Assembly: GCF_051020985.1 (NCBI RefSeq)
Contig: NW_027475134.1
Span: 4,774,001-4,838,000, forward strand
Source: Nomia melanderi
Taxonomy: Eukaryota; Arthropoda; Insecta; Hymenoptera; Halictidae
Length of the DNA: 64,000 nt
Reading direction: 5' to 3'
Positions 1 to 13,322 of the stretch are shown here, piece by piece (the first letter of the stretch is position 1; every line of letters begins with the position of its first letter). A program made the position numbers and the translations under genes. Under the pieces are notes generated by a model. The model saw only the letters and a program-made list of their open reading frames with translations. It made no database searches and was not told the DNA's origin.

Positions 1-1478
1 CAAAGTGAATTATCTCTAGGAGGCCCTGTCGCATGAATCTGTGCAACGGGAACGACCTCGGTCCACCAGGGACCGAGAAAACCACAGTCTCATGGGGCCG
101 GATACTCAGGGTCAGGGGAAAATCCAATATAGATCTGGTGATATCTCGGGTGCTATTACAGATAGCGCAATAAATCATAGTGCATTGTCTGTAGGAGGCC
201 CTGGCGCATGAATCTGGCCAGCGGGAACGACCTCGGACCACCAGCGGCCGAGAAAACCACCGTCTCATGGGGCCGGTCACTCAGGGTCAGTGAAAAATGC
301 AATATATATCTGCTGATATCTCGGGTGCTATTAGAGATAGCGCAATAAACCAAAGTGAATTGTCTGCAGGAGGCCCTGGCGCATGAATCTGTGCAGCGGG
401 AACGATCTCGGACCATCAGGGGCCGAGACATCCACCGTCTCATGGGGCCGGACACTCAGGGTCAGGGAAAAATCCAATATATATCTGGTGATATCTCGGG
501 TGCTATTACAGATAGCGCAATAAATCAAAGTGCATTGTCTGTAGGAGGCCCTGGCGCATGAATCTGTTCAGCGGGAACGACCCCGGACCACCAGGGGCCG
601 AGAAAACCACAGTCTCATGGGGCCGGACAATCAGGGTCAGGGGAAAATCCAATATATATCTGGCGATATCTCGGGTGCTATTACAGATAGAGCAATAAAT
701 CAAAGTGCATTGTCTGTAGGAGGCCCTGGCGCATGAATCTGTGCAGCGGGAACAACCTCGGACCACCAGGGGCCGAGAAAACCACAGTCTCATGGGGCCG
801 GACACTCAGGGTCAGGGCAAAATCCAATATATATCTGGTGATATCTCGGGTGCTATTAGTGATAGCGCAATAAACCATAGTGAATTATCTGCAGGAGGCC
901 CTGGCGCATGAACCTGTTCAGCGGGAACGTTCTCGGACCACCAGGGGCCGAGAAAACGACCGTCTCATGGGGCCGGACGCTCAGGGTCAGTGAAAAATCC
1001 AATATATATCTGGTGATATCTCGGGTGCTATTAGAGATAGCGCAATAAACCAAAGTGAATTATCTGCAGGAGGCCCTGGCGCATGAATCTGTGCAACGGG
1101 AACGACCTCGGACCACCAGGGACCGAGAAAACCACAGTCTCATGGGGCCGGATACTCAGGGTCAGGGGAAAATCCAATATAGATCTGGTGATATCTCGGG
1201 TGCTATTACAGATAGCGCAATAAATCATAGTGCATTGTCTGTAGGAGGCCCTGGCGCATGAATCTGGCCAGCGGGAACGACCTCGGACCACCAGCGGCCG
1301 AGAAAACCACCGTCTCATGGGGCCGGTCACTCAGGGTCAGTGAAAAATGCAATATATATCTGCTGATATCTCGGGTGCTATTAGAGATAGCGCAATAAAC
1401 CAAAGTGAATTGTCTGCAGGAGGCCCCGGCGCATGAATCTGTGCAACGGGAACGATCTCGGACCATCAGGGGCCGAGA
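1..1478. repeat. 6-monomer (1,050-bp) repeat at left end
   Basis: Bases 1-428 and 1051-1478 match closely after a few substitutions near their left ends. Both carry the run GGGACCGAG, then AATATAGATC, then CCAGCGGCCGAG, then CATCAGGGGCCGAG. They diverge at about 429/1479, where one copy reads GAGACATCC and the other GAGAAAACC. The spacing is exactly six monomers, so 1-1478 holds about 1.4 copies of a 6-mer. Confidence 0.8.
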
Positions 1479-4219
1479 AAACCGCAGTCTCATGGGGCCG
1501 GACACTCAGGGTCAGGGGAAAATCCAATATATATCTGGTGATATCTCGGGTGCTATTATATATAGCGCAACAAACCCAAGTGAGTTATCTGTAGGAGGCC
1601 CTGGCGCATGAATCTGTGCAGCGGGAACGACCTCGGACCACCAGGGGCCGAGAAAACCGCAGTCTCATGGGGCCGGACACTCAGGGTCAGGGAAAAATCC
1701 AATATATATCTGGTGATATCTCGGGCGCTATTAGAGATAGCTCAATAAATCAAAGTGCATTGTCTGTAGGAGGCCCTGGCGCATGAATCTGGCCAGCGGG
1801 AACGACCTCGGACCACCAGGAGCCGAGAAAACCGCAGTCTCATGGGGCCGGGCACTCAGGGTCAGGGAAAAATCCAATACATATCTGGTGATATCTCGGG
1901 CGCTATTAGAGATAGCGCAATAAACCAAAGTGAATTATCTGCAGGAGGCCCTGGCGCATGAATCTGTGCAGCGGGAACGACCTCGGTCCACCAGGGGCCG
2001 AGAAAACCACCGTCTCATGGGGCCGGACACTCAGGGTCAGGGAAAAATACAATATATATCAGGTGATATCTCGGGTGCTATTACAGATAGCGCAATAAAC
2101 CAAAGTGAATTATCTGCAGGAGGCCCTGGCGCATGAATGTGTGCAGCGGGAACGACCTCGGACCACCAGGGGCCGAGAAAACCGCAGTCTCATGGGGCCG
2201 GACACTCAGGGTCAGGGAAAAATCCAATACATATCTGGTGATATCTCGGGTGCTATTACAGATAGCGCAATAAATCAAAGTGAATTATCTGCAGGAGGCC
2301 CTGGCGAATGAATCTGTGCAACGGGAACGACCTCGGATCACCAGGGGCCGAAAAAACCACAGTCTCATGGGGCCGGACACTCAGGGTCAGGGAAAAATCC
2401 AATATATATCTGGTGATATCTTGGGTGCTGTTAGAGATAGCGCAATAAACCAAAGTGAATTATCTGCAGGAGGCCCTGGCGCAAGCATCTGTGCAGCGGG
2501 AACGACCTGGGACCACCAGGGGCCGAGAAGACCACCGTCTCATGGGGCCGGCCACTCAGGGTCAGGGGAAAATCCAATATATATCTGGTGATATCTCGGG
2601 TGCTATTAGAGATAGCGCAATAAGCCAAAGGGAATTATCTGCAGGACGCCCTGGCGCATGCATCTGTGCAGCGGGAACGACCTAGGACCACCAGGGGCCG
2701 AGAAAACCACCGTCTCATGGGGCCGGACACTCAGGGTCAGGGAAAAATCCAATATATATCTGGTGATATCTCGGGTGCTATTACAGATAGCGCAATAAAT
2801 CAAAGTGCATTACATGTAGGAGGCCCTGGCGCATGAATCTGTGCAGCGGGAACGACCTCGGACGACCAGGGGCCGAGAAAACCACAGTCTCATGGGGCCG
2901 GACACTCAGGGTCAGTGAAAAATCCAATATATATCTGGTGATATCTCGGGTGCTATTAGTGATAGCGCAATAAACCAAAGTGAATTGTCTGCAAGAGGCC
3001 CTGGTGCATGAATCTGTGCAGCGGGAACGACCTCGGCCCACCAGGGGCCGAGAAAACCATCGTCCCCAGGGGCCGGACACTTAGGGTCAGTGAAATATCC
3101 AATATATATCTGGTGATATCTCGGGTGCTATTACAGATAGCGCAATAAATCAAAGTGAATTATCTGCAGGAGGCCCTGGCGCATGAATCTGTGCAACGGG
3201 AACGACCTCGGATCACCAGGGGCCGAAAAAACCACAGTCTCATGGGGCCGGACACTCAGGGTCAGGGAAAAATCCAATATATATCTGGTGATATCTTGGG
3301 TGCTGTTAGAGATAGCGCAATAAACCAAAGTGAATTATCTGCAGGAGGCCCTGGCGCAAGCATCTGTGCAGCGGGAACGACCTCGGACCGCCAGGGGCCG
3401 AGAAAACCACCGTCTCATGGGGCCGGACACTCAGGGTAAGGGAAAAATCCAATATATATCTGGTGATATCTCGGGTGCTATTACAGATAGCGCAATAAAT
3501 CAAACTGCATTGTCTGTAGGAGGCCCTGGCGCATGAATCTGTGCAGCGGGAACGACCTCGGATCACCAGGGGCCGAGAAAACTACCGTCTCATGGGGCCG
3601 GACATTCAGGGTCAGGGCAAAATCCAATATATATCTGGTGATATCTCGGGTGCTATTAGAGATAGCGCAATAAACCAAAGTGTATTATCTGCAGGAGGCC
3701 CTGGCGCATGAATGTGTGCAGCGGGAACGACCTCGGACCACCAGGGGCCGAGAAAATCGCAGTCTCATGGGGCCGGACACTCAGGGTCAGTCCAAAACCC
3801 AATACAAATCTGGTGATATCTCGGGCGCTATTACAGATAGCGCAATAAATCAAAGTGCATTACCTGTAGGAGGCCCTGGCGCATGAATCTGTGCAGCGGG
3901 AACGTCCTCGGACCTCCAGGGGCCGAGAAAACCACAGTCTCATGGGGCCGGACACTCAGGGTCAGGGCAAAATCCAATATATATCTGGTGATATCTCGGG
4001 TGCTATTACAGATAGCGCAATAAATCAAACTGCATTGTCTGTAGGAGGCCCTGGCGCATGAATCTGTGCAGCGGGAACGACCTCGGACCACCAGGGGCCG
4101 AGAAAACTACCGTCTCATGGGGCCGGACACTCAGGGTCAGGGAAAAATCCAATATATATCTGGTGATATCTCGGGTGCTATTATAGATAGCGCAATAAAC
4201 CAAAGTGAGTTATCTGTAG
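1479..4219. repeat. Mosaic satellite segment with a 5-monomer short duplication
   Basis: These monomers show little long-range order. The clearest internal repeat is about 233 bp: 2276-2508 and 3151-3383 share GGATCACC, GCCGAAAAAACC, ATATCTTGGGTGCTGTTAG and GGCGCAAGCATC at a spacing of 875 bp (five monomers). One divergent junction near 1556-1590 reads TTATATATAGCGCAACAAACCC, which I did not see elsewhere. There is no unique sequence or gene in this stretch. Confidence 0.75.
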
Positions 4220-5154
4220 GAGGCCCCGGGCGCATGAATCTGTTCAGCGGGAACGACCCCGGACCACCAGGGGCCGAGAAAACCACAGTCTCATGGGGCC
4301 GGACAATCAGGGTCAGGGGAAAATCCAATATATATCTGGCGATATCTCGGGTGCTATTACAGATAGAGCAATAAATCAAAGTGCATTGTCTGTAGGAGGC
4401 CCTGGCGCATGAATCTGTGCAGCGGGAACAACCTCGGACCACCAGGGGCCGAGAAAACCACAGTCTCATGGGGCCGGACACTCAGGGTCAGGGCAAAATC
4501 CAATATATATCTGGTGATATCTCGGGTGCTATTAGAGATAGCGCAATAAACCATAGTGAATTATCTGCAGGAGGCCCTGGCGCATGAACCTGTTCAGCGG
4601 GAACGTTCTCGGACCACCAGGGGCCGAGAAAACGACCGTCTCATGGGGCCGGACGCTCAGGGTCAGTGAAAAATCCAATATATATCTGGTGATATCTCGG
4701 GTGCTATTAGAGATAGCGCAATAAACCAAAGTGAATTATCTGCAGGAGGCCCTGGCGCATGAATCTGTGCAACGGGAACGACCTCGGACCACCAGGGACC
4801 GAGAAAACCACAGTCTCATGGGGCCGGATACTCAGGGTCAGGGGAAAATCCAATATAGATCTGGTGATATCTCGGGTGCTATTACAGATAGCGCAATAAA
4901 TCATAGTGCATTGTCTGTAGGAGGCCCTGGCGCATGAATCTGGCCAGCGGGAACGACCTCGGACCACCAGCGGCCGAGAAAACCACCGTCTCATGGGGCC
5001 GGTCACTCAGGGTCAGTGAAAAATGCAATATATATCTGCTGATATCTCGGGTGCTATTAGAGATAGCGCAATAAACCAAAGTGAATTGTCTGCAGGAGGC
5101 CCCGGCGCATGAATCTGTGCAACGGGAACGATCTCGGACCATCAGGGGCCGAGA
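4220..5154. repeat. Second copy of the 545-1478 block, 21 monomers downstream
   Basis: Bases about 545-1478 recur here at an offset of 3,676 bp (21 monomers plus 1 bp). Shared markers are CTGTTCAGCGGGAACGACCCC, GGACAATCAGG, GGGAACAACC, GCGGGAACGTTCTC and GGGACCGAG. The extra base is AGGCCCCGGGCGC near 4229. The last part switches to match 331-480 (GAGACATCC), so this is a mosaic of two upstream segments, as unequal exchange or gene conversion would produce. Confidence 0.8.
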
Positions 5155-5445
5155 CATCCACCGTCTCATGGGGCCGGACACTCAGGGTCAGGGAAAAATC
5201 CAATATATATCTGGTGATATCTCGGGTGCTATTACAGATAGCGCAATAAGTCAAAGTGCATTGTCTGTAGGAGGCCCTGGCGCATGAATCTGTTCAGCGG
5301 GAACGACCCCGGACCACCAGGGGCCGAGAAAACCACAGTCTCATGGGGCCGGACAATCAGGGTCAGGGGAAAATCCAATATATATCTGGTGATATCTCGG
5401 GTGCTATTACAGATAGAGCAATAAATCAAAGTGCATTGTCTGTAG

Positions 5446-8400
5446 GAGGCCCTGGCGCATGAATCTGTGCAGCGGGAACAACCTCGGACCACCAGGGGCC
5501 GAGAAAACCACAGTCTCATGGGGCCGGACACTCAGGGTCAGGGCAAAATCCAATATATATCTGGTGATATCTCGGGTATTATTAGAGATAGCGCAATAAA
5601 CCATAGTGAATTATCTGCAGGAGGCCCTGGCGCATGAATGTGTGCAGCGGGAACGACCTCGGACCACCAGGGGCCGAGAAAACCGCAGTCTCATGGGGCC
5701 GGACACTCAGGGTCAGGGAAAAATCCAATATATATCTGTTGATATCTCGGGCGCTATTAGAGATAGCGCAATAAACCAAAGTGAATTATCTGCAGGAGGC
5801 CCTGGCGCATGAATCTGTGCAGCGGGAACGACCTCGGACCACCAGGGGCCGAGAAAACCACCGTCTCATGGGGCCGGACACTCAGGGTCAGGGAAAAATC
5901 CAATATATATCTGGTGATATCTCGGGTGCTATTAGAGATAGCGCAATAAACCAAAGTGAGTTATCTGCAGGAGGCCCTGGCGCCTGAAGCTGTGCAGCGG
6001 GAACGACCTCGGACCACCAGGGGCCGAGAAAACCACCGTCTCGAGGGGGCCGGACACTCTGGGTCAGGGAAAAATCCAATATATATGTGGTGATATCTCG
6101 GGTGCTATTACAGATAACGCATTAAATCAAAGTGCATTGTCTGTAGGAGGCCCTGGCGCATGAATCTGTGCAGCGGGAACGACCTAGGACCACCAGGGGC
6201 CGAGAAAACTACAGTCTCATGGTGCCGGACACTCAGGGTCAGGGGAAAATCCAATATATATCTGGTGATATCTCGGGTGCTATTAGAGATAGCGCAATAA
6301 ACCAAGGTGAATTATCTGCAGGAGGCCCTGGCGCATGAATCTGTGCAACGGGAACGACCTCGGACCACCAGGGGCCGAGAAAACGACAGTCTCAAGGGGC
6401 CGGACACTCAGGGTCAGGGGAAAATCCAATATATATCTGGTGATATCTCGGGTGCTATTACAGATAGCGCAATAAATCAAATTGCATTGTCTGTAGGAGG
6501 CCCTGGCGCATAAATGTGGACAGCGGGAACGACCTCGGACCATCAGGGGCCGAGAAAACCACCGTCTCATGGGGCCGGACACTCAGGGTCAGGGGAAAAT
6601 CCAATATTTATCTGGTGATATCTTGGGTGCTATTACAGATAGCGCAATAAATCAAAGTGCATTGTCTGTAGGAGGCCCTGGCGCATGAATCTGTGCAGCG
6701 GGAACGACCTCGGACCACCAGGGGCCGAGAAAACCGCAGTCTCATGGGGCCGGACACTCAGGGTCAGGGAAAAATCCAATATATATCTGGTGATATCTCG
6801 GGTGCTATTAGAGATAGCGCAATAAACCAAAGTGAATTGTCTGCAGGAGGCCCTGGCGCATGAATCTGTGCAGCGGGAACGACCTCGGACCACCAGGGGC
6901 CGAGAAAACCGCAGTCTCATGGGGCCGGACACTCAGGGTCAGGGAAAAATCCAATATATATCTGGTGATATCTCGGGCGCTATTAGAGATAGCTCAATAA
7001 ATCAAAGTGCATTGTCTGTAGGAGGCCCTGGCGCATGAATCTGGCCAGCGGGAACGACCTCGGACCACCAGCGGCCGAGAAAACCACCGTCTCATGGGGC
7101 CGGATACTCAGGGTCGGGGAAAAATCCAATATATATCTGGTGATATCTCGGGTGCTATTAGAGATAGCGCAATAAACCAAAGTGAATTGTCTGCAGGAGG
7201 CCCTGGCGCATGAATCTGTGCAGCGGGAACGATCTCGGACCATCAGGGGCCGAGACATCCACCGTCTCATGGGGCCGGACGCTCAGGGTCAGGGAAAAAT
7301 CCAATATATATCTGGTGATATCTCGGGTGCTATTACAGATAGCGCAATAAATCAAAGTGCATTGTCTGTAGGAGGCCCTGGCGCATGAATCTGTGCAGCG
7401 GGAACGACCTCGGACCACCAGGGGCCGAGAAAACCACAGTCTCATGGGGCCGGACAATCAGTGTCAGGGGAAAATCCAATATATATCTGGTGATATCTCG
7501 GGTGCTATTACAGATAGAGCAATAAATCAAAGTGCATTGTCTGTAGGAGGCCCTGGCGCATGAATCTGTGCATCGGGAACGACCTCGGAACACCAGGGGC
7601 CGAGAAAACCACCGTCTCATGGGGCAGGACACTCAGGGTCAGTGAAAAATCCAATATATATCTGGTGATATCTCGGGTGCTATTACAGATAGCGCAATAA
7701 ATCAAAGTGCATTGTCTGTAGGAGACGCTGGCGCATGAACCTGTTCAGCGGGAACGTTCTCGGACCACCAGGGGCCGAGAAAACGACCGTCTCATGGGGC
7801 AGGACGCTCAGGGTCAGTGAAAAATCCAATATATATCTGGTGATATCTCGGGTGCTATTAGAGATAGCGCAATAAGCCAAAGTGAATTATCTGCAGGAGG
7901 CCCTGGCGCATGAATCTGTGCAACGGGAACGACCTCGGACCACCAGGGGCCGAGAAAACCACAGTCTCATGGGGCCGGATACTCAGGGTCAGGGGAAAAT
8001 CCAATATAGATCTGGTGATATCTCGGGTGCTATTACAGATAGCGCAATAAATCATAGTGCATTGTCTGTAGGAGGCCCTGGCGCATGAATCTGGCCAGCG
8101 GGAACGACCTCGGACCACCAGCGGCCGAGAAAACCACCGTCTCATGGGGCCGGACACTCAGGGTCGGGGAAAAATCCAATATATATCTGGTGATATCTCG
8201 GGTGCTATTAGAGATAGCGCAATAAACCAAAGTGAATTGTCTGCAGGAGGCCCTGGCGCATGAATCTGTGCAGCGGGAACGACCTCGGACCACCAGGGGC
8301 CGAGAAAACCGCAGTCTCATGGGGCCGGACACTCAGGGTCAGGGAAAAATCCAATATATATCTGGTGATATCTCGGGCGCTATTAGAGATAGCTCAATAA

Positions 8401-8575
8401 ATCAAAGTGCATTGTCTGTAGGAGGCCCTGGCGCATGAATCTGGCCAGCGGGAACGACCTCGGACCACCAGCGGCCGAGAAAACCACCGTCTCATGGGGC
8501 CGGACACTCAGGGTCGGGGAAAAATCCAATATATATCTGGTGATATCTCGGGTGCTATTAGAGATAGCGCAATAA
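5446..8575. repeat. Sub-block alpha1 inside the 45-mer (about 18 monomers)
   Basis: This segment matches 9297-12251 at an offset of 3,851 bp (22 monomers plus 1). Shared features in order are GGGAACAACC, TCGGGTATTATTAG, CTGTTGATATC, GGCGCCTGAAGCTG with CTCGAGGGGG, CAAGGGGCCGG, GCATAAATGTGGACAG, CCAGCGGCCGAG and GAGACATCC. It has one monomer (about 7386-7560) that the second block lacks. The counterpart in the second 45-mer is 13323-16452. Confidence 0.85.
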
Positions 8576-8752
8576 ACCAAAGTGAATTGTCTGCAGGAGG
8601 CCCTGGCGCATGAATCTGTGCAGCGGGAACGATCTCGGACCATCAGGGGCCGAGACATCCACCGTCTCATGGGGCCGGACACTCAGGGTCAGGGAAAAAT
8701 CCAATATATATCTGGTGATATCTCGGGTGCTATTACAGATAGCGCAATAAAT

Positions 8753-8927
8753 CAAAGTGCATTGTCTGTAGGAGGCCCTGGCGCATGAATCTGTGCAGCG
8801 GGAACGACCTCGGACCACCAGGGGCCGATAAAACTACAGTCTCATGCGGCCGGACACTCAGGGTCTGGGGAAAATCCAATATATATCTGGTGATATCTCC
8901 GGTCCTATTACAGATAGCGAAATAAAT
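8753..8927. repeat. Marker monomer M (12 copies in window), first copy
   Basis: This monomer has a linked set of changes: GGCCGATAAAACTACAG, CTCATGCGGCCGG, GGGTCTGGGG, ATATCTCCGGTCCTATTACAG and, in most copies, AGCGAAATAAATC. The GATAAAAC site (coordinate of its G) occurs at 8827, 12503, 16704, 20380, 24055, 25280, 27731, 32979, 36653, 38577, 42251 and 43124. It behaves as a heritable tag for tracking HOR history. At 27731 the right end has been replaced (AGCGCAATAAACC), which shows a junction inside the monomer. Confidence 0.88.
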
Positions 8928-9296
8928 CAAAGTGCATTGTCTGTAGGAGGCCCTGGCGCATGAATCTGTGCAGCGGGAACGACCTCGGACCACCAGGGGC
9001 CGAGAAAACCACAGTCTCATGGGGCCGGACAATCAGTGTCAGGGGAAAATCCAATATATATCTGGTGATATCTCGGGTGCTATTACTGATAGAGCAATAA
9101 ATCAAAGTGCATTGTCTGTAGGAGGCCCTGGCGCATGAATCTGTGCATCGGGAACGACCTCGGAACACCAGGGGCCGAGAAAACCACCGTCTCATGGGGC
9201 CGGATACTCAGGGTCGGGGAAAAATCCAATATATATCTGGTGATATCTCGGGTGCTATTAGAGATAGCGCAATAAACCAAAGTGAATTGTCTGTAG

Positions 9297-12251
9297 GAGG
9301 CCCTGGCGCATGAATCTGTGCAGCGGGAACAACCTCGGACCACCAGGGGCCGAGAAAACCACAGTCTCATGGGGCCGGACACTCAGGGTCAGGGCAAAAT
9401 CCAATATATATCTGGTGATATCTCGGGTATTATTAGAGGTAGCGCAATAAACCATAGTGAATTATCTGCAGGAGGCCCTGGCGCATGAATGTGTGCAGCG
9501 GGAACGACCTCGGACCACCAGGGGCCGAGAAAACCGCAGTCTCATGGGGCCGGACACTCAGGGTCAGGGAAAAATCCAATATATATCTGTTGATATCTCG
9601 GGCGCTATTAGAGATAGCGCAATAAACCAAAGTGAATTATCTGCAGGAGGCCCTGGCGCATGAATCTGTGCAGCGGGAACGACCTCGGACCACCAGGGGC
9701 CGAGAAAACCACCGTCTCATGGGGCCGGACACTCAGGGTCAGGGAAAAATCCAATATATATCTGGTGATATCTCGGGTGCTATTAGAGATAGCGCAATAA
9801 ACCAAAGTGAGTTATCTGCAGGAGGCCCTGGCGCCTGAAGCTGTGCAGCGGGAACGACCTCGGACCACCAGGGGCCGAGAAAACCACCGTCTCGAGGGGG
9901 CCGGACACTCTGGGTCAGGGAAAAATCCAATATATATGTGGTGATATCTCGGGTGCTATTACAGATAACGCAATAAATCAAAGTGCATTGTCTGTAGGAG
10001 GCCCTGGCGCATGAATCTGTGCAGCGGGAACGACCTAGGACCACCAGGGGCCGAGAAAACTACAGTCTCATGGTGCCGGACACTCAGGGTCAGGGGAAAA
10101 TCCAATATATATCTGGTGATATCTCGGGTGCTATTAGAGATAGCGCAATAAACCAAGGTGAATTATCTGCAGGAGGCCCTGGCGCATGAATCTGTGCAAC
10201 GGGAACGACCTCGGACCACCAGGGGCCGAGAAAACGACAGTCTCAAGGGGCCGGACACTCAGGGTCAGGGGAAAATCCAATATATATCTGGTGATATCTC
10301 GGGTGCTATTACAGATAGCGCAATAAATCAAATTGCATTGTCTGTAGGAGGCCCTGGCGCATAAATGTGGACAGCGGGAACGACCTCGGACCATCAGGGG
10401 CCGAGAAAACCACCGTCTCATGGGGCCGGACACTCAGGGTCAGGGGAAAATCCAATATTTATCTGGTGATATCTTGGGTGCTATTACAGATAGCGCAATA
10501 AATCAAAGTGCATTGTCTGTAGGAGGCCCTGGCGCATGAATCTGTGCAGCGGGAACGACCACGGACCACCAGGGGCCGAGAAAACCGCAGTCTCATGGGG
10601 CCGGACACTCAGGGTCAGGGAAAAATCCAATATATATCTGGTGATATCTCGGGTGCTATTAGAGATAGCGCAATAAACCAAAGTGAATTGTCTGCAGGAG
10701 GCCCTGGCGCATGAATCTGTGCAGCGGGAACGACCTCGGACCACCAGGGGCCGAGAAAACCGCAGTCTCATGGGGCCGGACACTCAGGGTCAGGGAAAAA
10801 TCCAATATATATCTGGTGATATCTCGGGCGCTATTAGAGATAGCTCAATAAATCAAAGTGCATTGTCTGTAGGAGGCCCTGGCGCATGAATCTGGCCAGC
10901 GGGAACGACCTCGGACCACCAGCGGCCGAGAAAACCACCGTCTCATGGGGCCGGATACTCAGGGTCGGGGAAAAATCCAATATATATCTGGTGATATCTC
11001 GGGTGCTATTAGAGATAGCGCAATAAACCAAAGTGAATTGTCTGCAGGAGGCCCTGGCGCATGAATCTGTGCAGCGGGAACGATCTCGGACCATCAGGGG
11101 CCGAGACATCCACCGTCTCATGGGGCCGGACGCTCAGGGTCAGGGAAAAATCCAATATATATCTGGTGATATCTCGGGTGCTATTACAGATAGCGCAATA
11201 AATCAAAGTGCATTGTCTGTAGGAGGCCCTGGCGCATGAATCTGTGCATCGGGAACGACCTCGGAACACCAGGGGCCGAGAAAACCACCGTCTCATGGGG
11301 CAGGACACTCAGGGTCAGTGAAAAATCCAATATATATCTGGTGATATCTCGGGTGCTATTACAGATAGCGCAATAAATCAAAGTGCATTGTCTGTAGGAG
11401 ACGCTGGCACATGAACCTGTTCAGCGGGAACGTTCTCGGACCACCAGGGGCCGAGAAAACGACCATCTCATGGGGCAGGACGCTCAGGGTCAGTGAAAAA
11501 TCCAATATATATCTGGTGATATCTCGGGTGCTATTAGAGATAGCGCAATAAGCCAAAGTGAATTATCTGCAGGAGGCCCTGGCGCATGAATCTGTGCAAC
11601 GGGAACGACCTCGGACCACCAGGGGCCGAGAAAACCACAGTCTCATGGGGCCGGATACTCATGGTCAGGGGAAAATCCAATATAGATCTGGTGATATCTC
11701 GGGTGCTATTACAGATAGCGCAATAAATCATAGTGCATTGTCTGTAGGAGGCCCTGGCGCATGAATCTGGCCAGCGGGAACGACCTCGGACCACCAGCGG
11801 CCGAGAAAACCACCGTCTCATGGGGCCGGACACTCAGGTTCGGGGAAAAATCCAATATATATCTGGTGATATCTCGGGTGCTATTAGAGATAGCGCAATA
11901 AACCAAAGTGAATTGTCTGCAGGAGGCCCTGGCGCATGAATCTGTGCAGCGGGAACGACCTCGGACCACCAGGGGCCGAGAAAACCGCAGTCTCATGGGG
12001 CCGGACACTCAGGGTCAGGGAAAAATCCAATATATATCTGGTGATATCTCGGGCGCTATTAGAGATAGCTCAATAAATCAAAGTGCATTGTCTGTAGGAG
12101 GCCCTGGCGCATGAATCTGGCCAGCGGGAACGACCTCGGGCCACCAGCGGCCGAGAAAACCACCGTCTCATGGGGCCGGACACTCAGGGTCGGGGAAAAA
12201 TCCAATATATATCTGGTGATATCTCGTGTGCTATTAGAGATAGCGCAATAA
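9297..12251. repeat. Sub-block alpha2 inside the 45-mer (about 17 monomers)
   Basis: This is a relative of alpha1 with one whole monomer missing near 11237. From there the offset to alpha1 falls from 3,851 to 3,676 bp. It carries its own substitutions: AGAGGTAGC near 9436, GACCACGGACC near 10560, GGCACATGAACC near 11407 and CAGGTTCGGGG near 11836. These are also found in 17174-20128, so alpha1/alpha2 divergence is older than the 45-mer duplication. Confidence 0.85.
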
Positions 12252-13322
12252 ACGAAAGTGAATTATCTGCAGGAGGCCCTGGCGCATGAATCTGTGCAGC
12301 GGGAACGACCGCGGACCACCAGGGGCCGAGAAAACCACCGTCTCATGGGGCCGGACACTCTGGGTCATCGAAAAATCCAATATATATGTGGTGATATCTC
12401 GGGTGCTATTACAGATAGCGCAATAAATCAAAGTGCATTGTCTGTAGGAGGCCCTGGCGCATGAATCTGTGCAGCGGGAACGACCTCGGACCACCAGGGG
12501 CCGATAAAACTACAGTCTCATGCGGCCGGACACTCAGGGTCTGGGGAAAATCCAACATATATCTGGTGATATCTCCGGTCCTATTACAGATAGCGAAATA
12601 AATCAAAGTGCATTGTCTGTAGGAGGCCCTGGCGCATGAATCTGTGCAGCGGGAACGACCTCAGACCACCAGGGGCCGAGGAAACCACAGTCTCATGGGG
12701 CCGGACACTCAGGGTCAGGGAAAAATCCAATATATATCTGGTGATATCTTGGGTGCTATTAGATATAGCGCAATAAACCAAAGTGAATTATCTGCAGGAG
12801 GCCCTGGCGCATGAATCTGTGCAACGGGAACGACCTCGGACCACCAGGGGCCGAAAAATCCACAGTCTCATGGGGCCGGACACTCAGGGTCAGGGGAAAA
12901 TACAGTTTATATCTGGTGATATCTCGGGTGCTATTAGAGATAGCGCAATAAACCAAAGTGAATTGTCTGCAGGAGGCCCCGGCGCATGAATCTGTGCAAC
13001 GGGAACGATCTCGGACCATCAGGGGCCGAGACATCCACCGTCTCATGGGGCCGGACACTCAGGGTCAGGGAAAAATCCAATATATATCTGGTGATATCTC
13101 GGGTGCTATTACAGATAGCGCAATAAGTCAAAGTGCATTGTCTGTAGGAGGCCCTGGCGCATGAATCTGTTCAGCGGGAACGACCCCGGACCACCAGGGG
13201 CCGAGAAAACCACAGTCTCATGGGGCCGGACAATCAGGGTCAGGGGAAAATCCAATATATATCTGGTGATATCTCGGGTGCTATTACAGATAGAGCAATA
13301 AATCAAAGTGCATTGTCTGTAG

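Larger units (their letters stand above)
5040..12916. repeat. 45-monomer higher-order repeat, copy 1 (7,877 bp)
   Basis: From 5040 the sequence matches 12917 onward at a constant offset of 7,877 bp (45 x 175 + 2). The left limit is set by a C/G difference at 5039/12916. The two extra bases come from two units reading CTCGAGGGGGCC instead of CTCATGGGGCC (near 6042 and 9895). Every private variant I compared is also in copy 2, for example GACCACGGACC near 10560, GGCACATGAACC near 11407 and CTCATGGTCAGG near 11660. The duplication is therefore very recent, or is an assembly duplication. Confidence 0.92.

Noticed and set aside
156..455. Many open reading frames of 61-144 codons on both strands, repeating every 175 bp (for example minus-strand frames of 65 and 99 codons and plus-strand frames of 68 codons).
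   Set aside because: They are by-products of the tandem repeat. Because 175 is 1 modulo 3, each monomer is read in a new frame, and every frame meets a stop within at most about two and a half monomers. The same short peptides appear hundreds of times. One-base indels change their length freely, up to 144 codons near 32536, so there is no sign of coding constraint.
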